The translations under genes were made by a program, and so were the position numbers. The notes below the pieces were generated by a model. It was given only the letters and a program-made list of their open reading frames with translations, did not search any database and had not been told where the DNA came from. Shown piece by piece: positions 1 through 9,853 of a DNA stretch of 64,000 bases (its first letter is position 1; every line of letters starts with the position of its first letter). The stretch lies in NCBI GenBank assembly GCA_964017185.1, contig OZ024880.1:37662329-37726328 (forward strand), in the 5' to 3' direction. This stretch comes from Rugalucina vietnamica (lineage: Eukaryota; Mollusca; Bivalvia; Lucinida; Lucinidae).

Positions 1-374
1 TCTTTAAGCTACTGAAACGTTCTGCTAACCTTTCTAAGGCAGACGTTGCTTCTGTCTGCACGAGTTGAACACTGTGTACCATAGACCTTATGGAATGTAT
101 CTCCCTGTCGGTTTCTCACTAGTGAATCCAGTTAGTCCCGAAAAAATTCTCCAAGCGCTTTAAGAGCAGTGAAAATATATGTGAGAAAGGGGATGGGCCA
201 AACCGCAAAACAACAACACCCCCTACCCCCACCCCCCCCAGCTTTTTCTTAAGCCGAGTTACTGACTGCGAATGCCAAAATTTATCTTGACCTGTCATGC
301 TATACTCATTTCAACAGCGTAGGTGTGTTGTTGTTGGTTTTGTTTAAAGAAATTTACTGTTGATATTGTTATAG
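1..374. other. intron sequence before the first visible CILP exon
   Basis: No exon recognised. 145-205 resembles the dispersed 'repeat E' seen at 6321, 6982 and 10168 (TTTAAGAGCAGTGAA followed by GGGGATGGGCC). A short C-rich run lies at 219-240. Confidence 0.5.
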
Positions 375-689
375 ACTGTAGCAAACCGTGCCCGCCTGGG
401 GGTCAACTCAGCGCTGACTGTGAAGTGTGCGAATGTTCCAGCGTGACTCTGATGGGAAAGGTCAAAGACACGCTAAACTCTGTTGTCGGAAATGCGAGCG
501 TTTTCCTGGAGTCTAGGCCGTATAAAACCATTGGCGAAACAAACGAGTTCGGGATGTTTCGAATATCGGGGGTCTGTATTATGAACGACCAGGTTATCAT
601 CGGTAAAGCTGGCTATTCTAGTGAGTTGGAAACACCAACTCAGGTTAATGCTTCCCATTGGAGAATTGATGCTATAATTTCGAAGCAAG
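375..689 (+). CDS. CILP: CILP-like exon a (TSP1 end and carboxypeptidase-regulatory-like module)
   Basis: Acceptor TTATAG at 369-374, donor AAG|GTGAAT at 690. Phase 1 at both ends, so the exon is symmetric. It encodes the last cysteines of a thrombospondin type 1 repeat followed by a beta-sandwich module with the pattern GKVKDTLNSVVGNASVFL. The apparent ATG at 323 lies in the intron and is not a start. Confidence 0.88.
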
Positions 690-3600
690 GTGAATATTTA
701 TTATGGTGCTTTCGCGTGTTATAATACATAAAACCCCAAACGAAATAAATCAAACTTTCATTAGGGGTCTTTCATGAACTGATAATGGATACACTTAAAC
801 TTCTGTAAATTTCAATTTTGAACATAGAATTGAGATGATGTGTCTCTTCCCTTGTGCTACTAGTATCTTATGGGACATCATACCAGCTGCAGTAAAAACG
901 ACATCGTTAAAATTACAAACTAGCAGTATACTGCTGTACTGCTACTGCTACTGCTGACTTCCCACCGGTAACTTTTAGAGTGACGAACGCATTAATAGTA
1001 AAAAGTTTATCGGAAGAAATACTCTTTCTGTAGTGGTTCTATTTGTTTTACGAGTATGTTTTGGCGTTGATTTTTGTGCTGTTTACACCTTATGTACGTT
1101 TTCATATTATAGTTTAAAAGGTTCTAGTAGGACAGTACAAGTATGCAACGACCTTAAGTCTGGGTAACTGAGTGACCGCCTATTGGGAAATAGCTGCTCA
1201 GTCGGCAGCTATTATAGTATTTATAAGTCTTAGAATAAGTACCAGATTGATAATACGTTTTTTCCCACCAATTGGTTTTTGGAGTGGTAATTTCTTTCTG
1301 ATTGCACCATTTCCTGATCATTACATACCTTTACCTTTCCATCACAATTTCAGATCAGATCATTTATTTATCCATGAAAATATAAGCGCTTTAGATTATA
1401 CGCCTTGATACTCCAGATAATGTTTATTTGAACTTCACCCATGTATTTTCAGTCGCTCCGTTGTTTAACACAATACCCAACTACAAAGTCAGAATGGTCG
1501 GACAGAGTGTTAGCTTGTGTTGTTCTGCAGTAGGAACTCCAACACCAAGTGAATATAAATGGTGATTAAACTAATATAAGTATAACAAAATACCTGTCTT
1601 AACCTAGTGCGATACCAGCATTACGGTGTACATGGCTTAGTAAACACAAACATGGCTTTCCAACATTGGACAAAGGTCCATTCAGTCAGAACTATACAGT
1701 TTGAATGTTTCGAGCATTTAGTTCTTCTAGATTCGGTGTGAAAATATCTAGAGTTCAGTTCAGTCAAAACATCGTCCACACGAAACGCAAACATATCTTA
1801 ATATTCCTGTATATACGTTTTCTACGTGAACAGACCAGACCGGCTTATATTTTATTTACAATAGATCTTCGTTGTATTTTTATAGGTACAAAAACAATAT
1901 TGAAATGGAAGGACAAGGAACTGATGGAGTTCTTACACTTGCTAATCTATCGAAAGAAGACGCGGGACGATACAAATGCAGCTCTGAGACTGAGGCAGGA
2001 GTATCACAGACACCAGAAGCATTGCTCGTAGTTAAAGGTACATCAATGTCTTGCTCCTTTTGTTATCTTAGTGATTACATGTTAAAAGGGCACTTATTAA
2101 CTATAACTTATCAGGTGGTTACGACGGATGAATAATATCTGCATTTATCGATGACTGTAATCCAAAATAGAGAAAGGAAATGCCATCCGTCAGTATGATT
2201 GTATTCTTTATTTTCTCCACAGAACAAGATGAAGATACTTGTGGCGAACCAGTGTCCAGATACGAAACACTTCCACCAACCTGTTACGTCTCCGAGGACT
2301 CTTCGATGAACAATACCCTCGACGTCAGAACTTGTGAGAAGTCAAAGTGCATAACAGATGAACACGTTGATAACGGCACGTGTTCTGATTGGTGGCCACG
2401 CCATTGTTGTGACGTCGGAGAAACGGAAGAAGTTAACATCATTTGCGACGGCTTTACCTACAAAGCTTCGCGAGTTAAAACATGCATATGTCAAATGTGC
2501 ATCAGCAAAACAACCGTATCAGGAAGAGCTTATGGTAAAGCTAAGGGCAAAAAGATACCATTTCAACTAGGCCTTATTACCGCCAATGGACAGGAGATTG
2601 CCAGAACCGCCATGTCGGGTCATTTTAGATTTGACGTTCCCGCGGATCTAAAGAGAGCTATTCTGCGCTTCACTGACATTGTCTTCGATAAATTCTTGGA
2701 CCATGTAAAAATCGTTAACATAAACGAGGAATCTGACACCCAGGTACCAGTAGTAATACCTATGAAGCCAAAGCCAGCACCATTCAATCCGGATCTTGGG
2801 ATTGAGATACCCCTGGAAAGCAGCCATAAGACAGGCGTGCCACCAGCGAGCAGAATCTCGATTCCAGAGAACTCAACGGTGACAAGAGACGGGGAGCCAT
2901 ATCATGGCCCTGCTAACGTGACGGTACATTTCATGGACCCGAGAAGCCGCGATGATCTTGAAATGGCAAATGGTGAATTCGTCTATGAAAACCCAAACGG
3001 AGACATGCTACCGCTACAAACATATGGTGTATTTCAACTAGCTATTCGGGACGAATATGGGAATCCTCTACAAACAACCAAGCCCATACAGACGACATTT
3101 GACAATTCGCTATTTAACGTGTCGCTAGACAGAGATGGGAATCCTGATCTAGAACTCTGGCATTACGATGGTAATAAGGGACTTTGGGTTACACAAGGGA
3201 AAATGGAAGCTCCTGCAGTGTCAAGCGATGGACGCAGACGACTTCTGGCTAACGGACAACAGCTCGTCAAGCCTTTCATCCCCCCAAATATACCTGAAAT
3301 GACAGCTTACGACAGCGTTACGAAGTTCAGAAAGGAGGTGGAATGGGTATGGAATGTAAATTATGACAGAAGGGTTAAAAGAGAAGTAGTAAAATCCTAC
3401 ACAGAAGAAGTTCTAAGAGACGAAGTGTGTTACGTATGTGTTTCAGCTTACAAGGATTATTCTCTACGAGAACCGTCGGACGCTGGGACTGTTAGTATTA
3501 CTGCGTATTCTCAGGACCAAAAAGATGGGACATACCTTGGAATAAAAACGGAGACAGTCAATGAATATGGACAGGCATGTTTGATGGTGTTCTGTAATAA

Positions 3601-5071
3601 GCATGTCTATCTAACTGCAGTAGGGGATGGGGTACAGTTACTTCCTGAGACTCGACTTCTTCCGGAAATATATCCTTTGAGAAATCGAAATGAAACACGC
3701 AAGAAAAGAGAAGTGAAGTTTGAAAGTAGGGATTTTGGCAGAGCTTTAATGTGTAATAAAGGCCAAGTCTGCAAAGGTCCGATATATCCATTCAAAGGAG
3801 GTAAAGGAGAAAACGAATGCAAGGACAGGCATTCTGACAACTCATTTCGTTTTGCATTCGCACCCTTTACGAAGAAACCTTCTTTGTCATTTGCATGCGG
3901 ATCTAGAAATGAGTATAACAAAAAACTATCTTGGCATCCTGTGTCTCCAGACGAAAAAAAGTTAAGGACATGTTTCATCAAAGTTCAAATCAGGGTAAGT
4001 TCCTAATCTTTATTGTTATGTGGACATTTTATTTTTTGCCGAGCAGGTTACGCTATAATCTGGGGCTTTCAGACGGTCTTGATAATAGGAACATAGACAT
4101 TGACACTTTTAAAATGTTATGAAAAAAGAAGGCACGGACAACACTACAATATAGTTTGACTGATCAAATGTATGCATGTTACGCATTGTAGACTAAATTG
4201 TGGAATGGCCTTGTTTCAAAATGTGAAAAAAAAATGTCTTAGTATTCTATATTCAACTTTTTGGCAGGTAACAGAGGCGTATGATCTGCGAGTAATTTCT
4301 AAAAGTCACCTTGAAGAGGCAGAAAGGGAAACGTTCGGCACTCACGATGTAGGACCTATACCGGACCACGACACTGGCGACTTAACCAACAGAGCAGCTT
4401 GTGTAGAATTCCGGTGTCCAGGGCTTATCAAAGACGGAGGCAAAGAGAGCTTTAATAGATCAACGTTTGTTTCGGGACGACTCATGTCGAACGAAACACT
4501 TCGCTGCACTTTGAGGTATAACTAAAAGCCTAAACAATGTATGCCTCGACACAAAAAAAAACGCACACAAATTTACAGCGTACACTGGGTCGAAGCGTAT
4601 AAACGGCTAGATCATATATTTTGTCATAATCTTATAGAATGCTGTAGACCAAATCATAGGGAAACTGAGTCTAAGGAAAGAATTGTAAAACAGATTTCAC
4701 AATATTGGACAATGTTTTCTTTTTCTTTCTTTATTTTTTTTTTCAAAGTATCGACAATAATTCAAAAGGATTAAATTTAATGTAAAATTGTCTAAAATAT
4801 ATATTTCAGTTTTAACCAGAATTTGACGACCATCACTAACGAACGCGATGAAAAAGGTTTCAAGTTTGAAGCGGAAGCTGGTAGGAATTATGGACCCGCG
4901 TTTGGTGTGTTCATCAATGACGCTGAGGCTGAGCAGGTACAGGATTACTGCTATAGTGGCTGGGATAGTGGACCGTCTGTTGGTGGAGTAATGAAACCGG
5001 ATATAAACCCTGCAATGACATTTGATTGTCTCAAACCAGTGACAACAACCGTCATAAATAACATATTTTAA
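375..5071 (+). CDS. CILP: CILP-like secreted matrix protein, 3' six exons (5' partial)
   Basis: Six exons (375-689, 1453-1561, 1886-2037, 2223-3994, 4268-4515, 4810-5071) join in one frame to give 951 residues and a TAA stop at 5069-5071. Domain order matches cartilage intermediate layer protein: the end of a thrombospondin type 1 repeat (CSKPCPPGG), a carboxypeptidase-regulatory-like module, an I-set Ig domain split over exons 2 and 3, a cysteine-rich linker, the large CILP/FAM171-type module (IPENSTVTRDGEPYHGP), then the C-terminal region related to the 'NTPPHase' half of CILP. Two furin-type sites are visible, RVKR at 3371-3382 and RKKR at 3698-3709; vertebrate CILP is likewise cleaved into N- and C-terminal halves. 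The protein should be secreted into extracellular matrix, but the signal peptide and any further N-terminal domains lie before the window. The downstream gene at 14675 is a paralogue of its C-terminal part. Family identity is firm; one-to-one orthology with vertebrate CILP is inferred. Confidence 0.92.
1453..1561 (+). CDS. CILP: CILP-like exon b (first half of Ig domain)
   Basis: Acceptor TATTTTCAG ending 1452, donor TG|GTGATT at 1562. Enters in phase 1, leaves in phase 2. The translation APLFNTIPNYKVR, then SVSLCCSA, then EYKW gives the B-strand cysteine and the core tryptophan of an I-set Ig domain. It has no methionine-initiated ORF, so it is found only by joining splice phases. Confidence 0.88.
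1886..2037 (+). CDS. CILP: CILP-like exon c (second half of Ig domain)
   Basis: Acceptor TTTTTATAG ending 1885, donor AAAG|GTACAT at 2038. The first base completes the tryptophan codon of the previous exon. LTLANLSKEDAGRYKCSSE is the classic DxGxYxC signature of the F strand of an Ig domain. Leaves in phase 1. Confidence 0.9.
2223..3994 (+). CDS. CILP: CILP-like large central exon
   Basis: A 1772-base exon; acceptor CTCCACAG ending 2222, donor AGG|GTAAGT at 3995. It starts with a cysteine-rich segment (DTCGEPVSRYETLPPTC, SDWWPRHCC, CICQMC), then the CILP/FAM171-like module, then the furin-type RVKR and RKKR sites, and ends in FIKVQIR at a phase 0 junction. The same junction, after a K-I/L-R tripeptide, is used by the paralogue at 15729. 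Confidence 0.93.
4268..4515 (+). CDS. CILP: CILP-like exon e
   Basis: Acceptor TTTTGGCAG ending 4267, donor TTGAG|GTATAA at 4516. Phase 0 in, phase 2 out, identical to the paralogous exon 15900-16135. The shared landmark is a cysteine-rich block, AACVEFRCPGL here and VACLQFRCPTL in the paralogue. Confidence 0.9.
4810..5071 (+). CDS. CILP: CILP-like terminal exon
   Basis: Acceptor ATATTTCAG ending 4809; stop TAA at 5069-5071. Contains NYGPAFGVF, a cysteine pair and TFDCLKPV, matching HNYGPKEGIF and EYDCT in the paralogue. A weak ATTAAA lies at 5088 and a canonical AATAAA at 5670, either of which could be the polyadenylation signal. Confidence 0.9.
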
Positions 5072-5185
5072 TGACTACAGTTAGCAAATTAAAAACAAGT
5101 TTGAAATTTTCAAGCGTCATATGTATATGGACTGACGGTGAGGTTTTTACATGAAAGAACTGTATTTAAAGTATTGTATATTCAG

Positions 5186-5467
5186 GGGCCAGTTGTTCAA
5201 AATTAACGACATCGTTTGTTAACGGGATTCGTTAAAATTTCATACATGAATACTACAAATACACTGTTATTTTTTGTTGATAAAATGTGAGAATCCTTTG
5301 CATTGCATTGCAAAGGATTCTCACATTTTACCAACAAAAAATATTGCAAAGGATTATCACATTTTATCAACAAAAAATAACAGTGTATTTGCTTATGAAG
5401 TCAGCATTTACTTCTAGAGTTGATGTCTTAATCATGATGTTAAGCTAACGAAGTTTTGAACAACTGG
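5186..5467. repeat. hairpin MITE family C, copy 1
   Basis: Ends GGGCCAGTTGTTCAAAA and TTTTGAACAACTGG are inverted repeats. The centre is a foldback of TGTTATTTTTTGTTG and GAGAATCCTTTGCA; one arm has a short extra duplication of the CAAAGGATT block. A second copy is at 43436-43677. Confidence 0.8.
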
Positions 5468-6049
5468 ATGTTATACTATATGTGTCTGAGAAAGTCATCA
5501 TGTACTTCGACGATCTATTGCAAAGCTATTGTAGGACAGTTGGAGTAACAAAAGATAGATTTAAATTACTTTATGATCGCTTGAGATGCAAACGAGATGT
5601 ATAGATGCTCTTCTATTAATATGCATGAAAATATTGTTTTGGAATTCTGCGTTTTATGCTACATCTGTAAATAAAATATATACAATTGTGCTTTTATTTT
5701 TTAAAGAAAACCAAAGGCCACTTGATTCGAGGCTGAAAATTTTCAGCCAAATGATGGAGACCTTTATTTTTGCATATAATTATGATATAAACAAAGACAT
5801 TCACCAGACTGTGTCGGGGACTGAGTATTTCTAAAGACAGTTAAGTAATCTCGTAAATGTACCGGTGGTGACAAAACATCTACTTTTTACTTACATAAGA
5901 AAGAGTATAAAGTTCAGTCATCACATAGTCATCTTGGTCTAAATCATATTGTTTTAAGGTTTGTTATGTCTTGTATTGTCCTTTCTGGATTGGGCCTTTA
6001 AATGTCAATTCCGAGACTTTATATTCTTACTTTAAATTGGATTGCATTT
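5468..6049. other. AT-rich intergenic stretch
   Basis: No gene or clear repeat seen apart from an AATAAA at 5670-5675 that could terminate the CILP-like transcript. The small ORF at 5586-5834 looks random. Confidence 0.4.
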
Positions 6050-6230
6050 GAGCCTGTGCGTAAGATAACCAACAATTTGGGTTCCCACCCTGTCTGACAC
6101 AAACCGGCATGTACAGTCAAAGAGGCAGACTAGAATAAAAAGGCACTGATCAGCTGTGCAGTTTCTGCACAGCTGATCTGCGGCTTTGTTTTCGCCTATG
6201 CAAATTGTTGGTTTTCTCATGCAGTGGCTC
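6050..6230 (+). repeat. hairpin MITE family A, copy 1
   Basis: Family A elements run about 235 bp: termini GAGCCGC..GCGGCTC, a longer arm with CGACACAAACCGG, and an off-centre palindrome built on GCTGATCAGC within GCGAAAACAAAGGCG. Here the stem uses the GCTGTGCAG form with matching CTGCACAGC, and 4-bp ATTT duplications flank both ends. Confidence 0.85.
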
Positions 6231-6320
6231 ATTTATGTTTCGATGAATTTTTCAGATCGATTGAATGATGTCTAAAAAAGTACAATTATTCCACAAATGT
6301 TCGTATATAATAAAACTGAG

Positions 6321-6395
6321 ATCCTTTAAGAGCAGTGAACATATTAATGGGAAAGGGGATGGGCCATACCGCGGTTTCGGCTACTTAAGCCTCTT
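6321..6395 (+). repeat. repeat E, 5' part, interrupted by a SINE
   Basis: Starts near GAGATCCTTTAAGAGCAGTG and runs to CTTAAGCCTCTT. It continues after the SINE at 6686 as AAGCCTCTTTAGTAACCC. Related copies lie at 6982-7063 and 10168-10280; the latter also shares the GATTTGGCAACA tail. Confidence 0.7.
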
Positions 6396-6685
6396 CAGGC
6401 GGCCCCCGTGGCCGAGTGGTTAAGAGCGCTGATATTTCATTACTGCACTTAACCATTCGATCATCTCACCGCTATGTCTGGTGTGAGTTCGAGCCCCGCT
6501 CTGGCCACATGTGAGACAAGCCAAGTTCTGCTTACGGGTGTGCCAGGTGGTTTTTCTCGGGGTTCTCCCGTTTTCGCCCCACCTACTGATTGGCCCGTCT
6601 CATATGAGCTGAAATAATCTTGAAAGGGACGTTAAACTGAATCAAAAAAAAAAAAATAATAAAAAAAAAAAAAAAAAAAAAAAAT
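6396..6685 (+). mobile_element. full-length tRNA-derived SINE
   Basis: About 290 bp. The head resembles a tRNA-Ser/Leu type sequence with a long variable arm: A box around GTGGCCGAGTGGTTAAGAGC, B box GAGTTCGAGCCCC. The body ends in ATCTTGAAAGGGACGTTAAAC and an A-rich tail. Perfect 9-bp duplications AAGCCTCTT lie at 6387-6395 and 6686-6694, so it inserted by target-primed reverse transcription into repeat E. Partial or related copies occur at 12436, 20126, 39461 and 44059. Confidence 0.9.
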
Positions 6686-7512
6686 AAGCCTCTTTAGTAA
6701 CCCTATACATTTGGCAACACAAGCCAAGGAGAACTACTTTAATTTTGCATGTTTCAAACGGAAGACTAGTATTATCCAAATGGGGCCAAATATATTAAAC
6801 GTTGGTTAGAAAATGAATCTAAACCGATAATAATTTTCTGACTTCTCCTAAATCTCGGAATACCCTCGTTAATCTCAAAGGACCAAAAGGAAAATATAAT
6901 CTGCACTATGGATGCTGTACGGGGAGACTTTCTAGGGCCGTCACACGGCACAACACCAGCTGCGGTAATAGCAAATAAAAATAAAACTGAGATCCTTTAA
7001 GAGCAGTGAACATATTAATGAGAAAGAGGATGGGCCATACCGAGGTTTCGGCTACTTAAGCATATTTATACATAAATTCGCCATAATAGTTGGGTTCCCA
7101 TAGCCCTTTTATCAAAATAGTTTTTTATCCAATGTTTCAGTCACTCATCTCAAATGTCGAGAAAAATAAGGAAACTTTATGGACTTATTGCGCAAATAAG
7201 CCTATTTTAGAAGTAAGCCGTCAAAGATCTATTGCGGATATTACAGCTTGTAGATCAGCAAAGAGACCAGAAAACAGGAGCTACTACAAAGGTGAACTGA
7301 TTTAATTTCACTTACACCAATCTGATTACTGTTTTCGGATTTCTATCGCAGCGATTAAATGAAGTCAATTTCATTTACACGAAAACATTGCAGCAATAAG
7401 TGGTGCTGACTTGGTTCCCATCGGCATCCCGACGACTAGCCCCAAAAATGTTAAAATTGCCCTAAAGGTATTGTTCCATTTTTTCCTAAATTAATACTTC
7501 AAGTTTTTAGAT
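6686..7512. other. intergenic, fragments of repeat E
   Basis: A repeat E copy lies at about 6982-7063. The rest, including a 71-codon ORF at 7090-7305, shows no recognisable coding signal. Confidence 0.5.
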
Positions 7513-8408
7513 ATGGGGTGCCGTTTTACTATTTATTCCCTATTTATGGATATCCATAATTCGTTTTAGAATATCCATAAATCATTTCTGGATAATTATA
7601 AATGAATTAAGGGTATCCATAATTCATTTAAGGATATCCTTAAATCGATTTATGGATATCCTCAATTCGGCTGAATTATGGACATCCATAAATCGATTTT
7701 AGGATATCCTTAAACGAATAAAATACAACCTGATTTAAGGACATCGATAATTCGATTTAAGAATATTCTTAAATAGGATGAAAATTGGATATCCGTAAAT
7801 CGAAGTATGGATATCCTTAATTCAATTTATGGATAACCTAAAATAGGGTTGCATTTTAGGATATCTATAATTCATTTACGTACAACCTTAAATCACGAGA
7901 AAACTATATAAAAGAAATAGGAAAGATTTTCAAAAATGAATTAAGGATATCCTTGAACCGAATTATCGATATCCTTAAATTAGCCTATTTATGGATATCC
8001 TATATTCAAATTATGGATATCCTAGATTCGAATTATGCCTAAGTTCAAAACTATTTTTAATATCCATAAATACATTTAAGGCTATCTTTAAATAAGCCGA
8101 TTTAAGGATATCCATAATTCGAATTTATAGGATATCCTAAAATCGAATTACGGATATCTTTAATTCAGCATGACTTTTGGATATCCAGAAATGAATTTTA
8201 GGATCCTTAAATGTATTTATGATTATTCTAAATTCATTTATGGACATCTTATGTTCATTTTTGGATATCCTTAATTCATATGTGGATATCCTTATATAAT
8301 TTAGGATATCCATAATCAATTTAGGATATCCTTAATTCAATTTAGGATATTCATAAATGAATTATTGATTTCCATTAATAAGGAATAAATCGTAAAATAG
8401 CACCCCAT
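7513..8408. mobile_element. 896-bp foldback element filled with GGATATCC repeats
   Basis: Ends ATGGGGTGCC..TTTTAC and GTAAAATAGCACCCCAT are inverted repeats. Everything between is a degenerate array of short palindromic units around ATGGATATCCAT, AAGGATATCCTT and TTAATTC spacers, several dozen in all. No ORF of substance and no clear target duplication. Confidence 0.75.
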
Positions 8409-8466
8409 AGTTAGAAGGCTCTGCCATTCAGAAACTTAATTGGAATGCCGTCGATATTAATAAACC

Positions 8467-8474
8467 ACACACAC

Positions 8475-8515
<41 letters not shown>
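8467..8515. repeat. (CA)n(GA)n microsatellite
   Basis: Short CA run followed by about 21 GA units just after the GGATATCC element. Confidence 0.9.
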
Positions 8516-8518
<3 letters not shown>

Positions 8519-8612
8519 GCAATAACAAAAATTAAGCCCCGGTATCAAATAGATTAGCTGTATGAATGAAATTCTAAAATCTAAACTCTAGTCGAGAAAG
8601 CCATTGTTTTAT

Positions 8613-9853
8613 GAGGGTCTGAATGGGGGGTCCTGGTATTCACTAATCTTTAAAAATTTAGCCATTTATTCACTGTCATTAAAATTTTGGCTTATTCATT
8701 AAAATTAGCTTGATTATTCATTAAAATATGATAATTACTAGTCACGCCTTCTTCACCCTGTTTATATACCCATAAGCAAATAGGTGTTCCCCACCTAAGG
8801 CATCCCGTATCTCAAGCCACAAGGACTAGTTCTATTATATTAGATTGTAGACTGCTGAGTGCAACCTTGATATTAACATCTTGAGAGAAGCATAGTTACA
8901 AACTCTGCTAGACCACAAAGCCTCATAGAAACTTTCCGAAATAGTATACCGATTTTTTTTTAGCAAAACCCTTTTAAATCTGTTGGGAGTATAATCCCCC
9001 CTACCTTAAATACTGAATACACCCTAAGTTTTTCCCTGAATCTATTCACTTATGAATAATGCTGAATATTGTTTTTATTTAGTATACCAGTTAGCATAGA
9101 AGTACTATGTGACGTATCATAGTGGATTTGTGCTTATGCCTGATTGTACAATACATTTTATTAATGTCTAAATACCGAGCGAGCAAAGCGAGCGAGGAAA
9201 AAAAATATGTAGCGCCATGAAATTGCCAGATAGATTTGCATTAACGTTCTTAATGCTGCCTTGTTTCTGATTGCAAAAGACACTATAATTATGTTCTGTC
9301 ATATAAAAAAGCAAGATGATGTCCATCCACAGAAAAGATAATCATTATAGGATTGGAACATATATAATAAGGACAAAATGGGGTAATAGAATAAAATAAA
9401 AATACATACGCAAACAAAGTAGCGAAATAGTATCAAGCTCAGTAAACATCCAGAATTATTTATTTTTCTCTGCCTTCAAATGACACATTCCTACATGCTT
9501 GGCTTCCAGACATATGTCTTTCCAAACATTCAGGGATTTCTGAAATATGAATACAACATTTGAACTAAATCGGGTTTGGTGGCGTCCAGACCCCAGAAAA
9601 AAATGAAATTCTGGAATGTCAGGGAGGCCATCTAAGACAATTCCATAGCCAAATTTTAGCATATTCATTATTCTTTAAATTGTTATTATTCACTATTCAT
9701 TATATTACTCTGTTATTCATTAAAAATTTACATTTATTCATTATTCTTTAGGACCCCATTATTCACTAATCATTATTTTTTTTGCTCTTTATTCACTCTC
9801 ATTAAAAAATTTAGGCCATTATACATTAATCATTATACCCCATCCAGACCCTC
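8613..9853. mobile_element. 1241-bp AT-rich element with 6-bp target duplications
   Basis: Termini GAGGGTCTGAATGGGG (8613) and CCCCATCCAGACCCTC (9838-9853) are inverted repeats with one mismatch. Perfect TTTTAT duplications lie at 8607-8612 and 9854-9859. Subterminal sequence on both sides consists of repeated ATTCATTA and TTCACTAATC blocks. No transposase is recognised, so it is non-autonomous. Confidence 0.8.

Noticed and set aside
323-374. ATG at 323 as start of the first CILP exon
   Set aside because: The reading frame crosses an AG acceptor at 374, and homology to TSP1 starts exactly after it.
7513-8408. Possible CRISPR or regulatory array of palindromes
   Set aside because: Units are degenerate with no spacer structure, and the block is bounded by inverted ends like a transposon.
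9456-9668. 70-codon ORF in the 1241-bp element
   Set aside because: No recognised motif; could be a captured fragment but cannot be supported.
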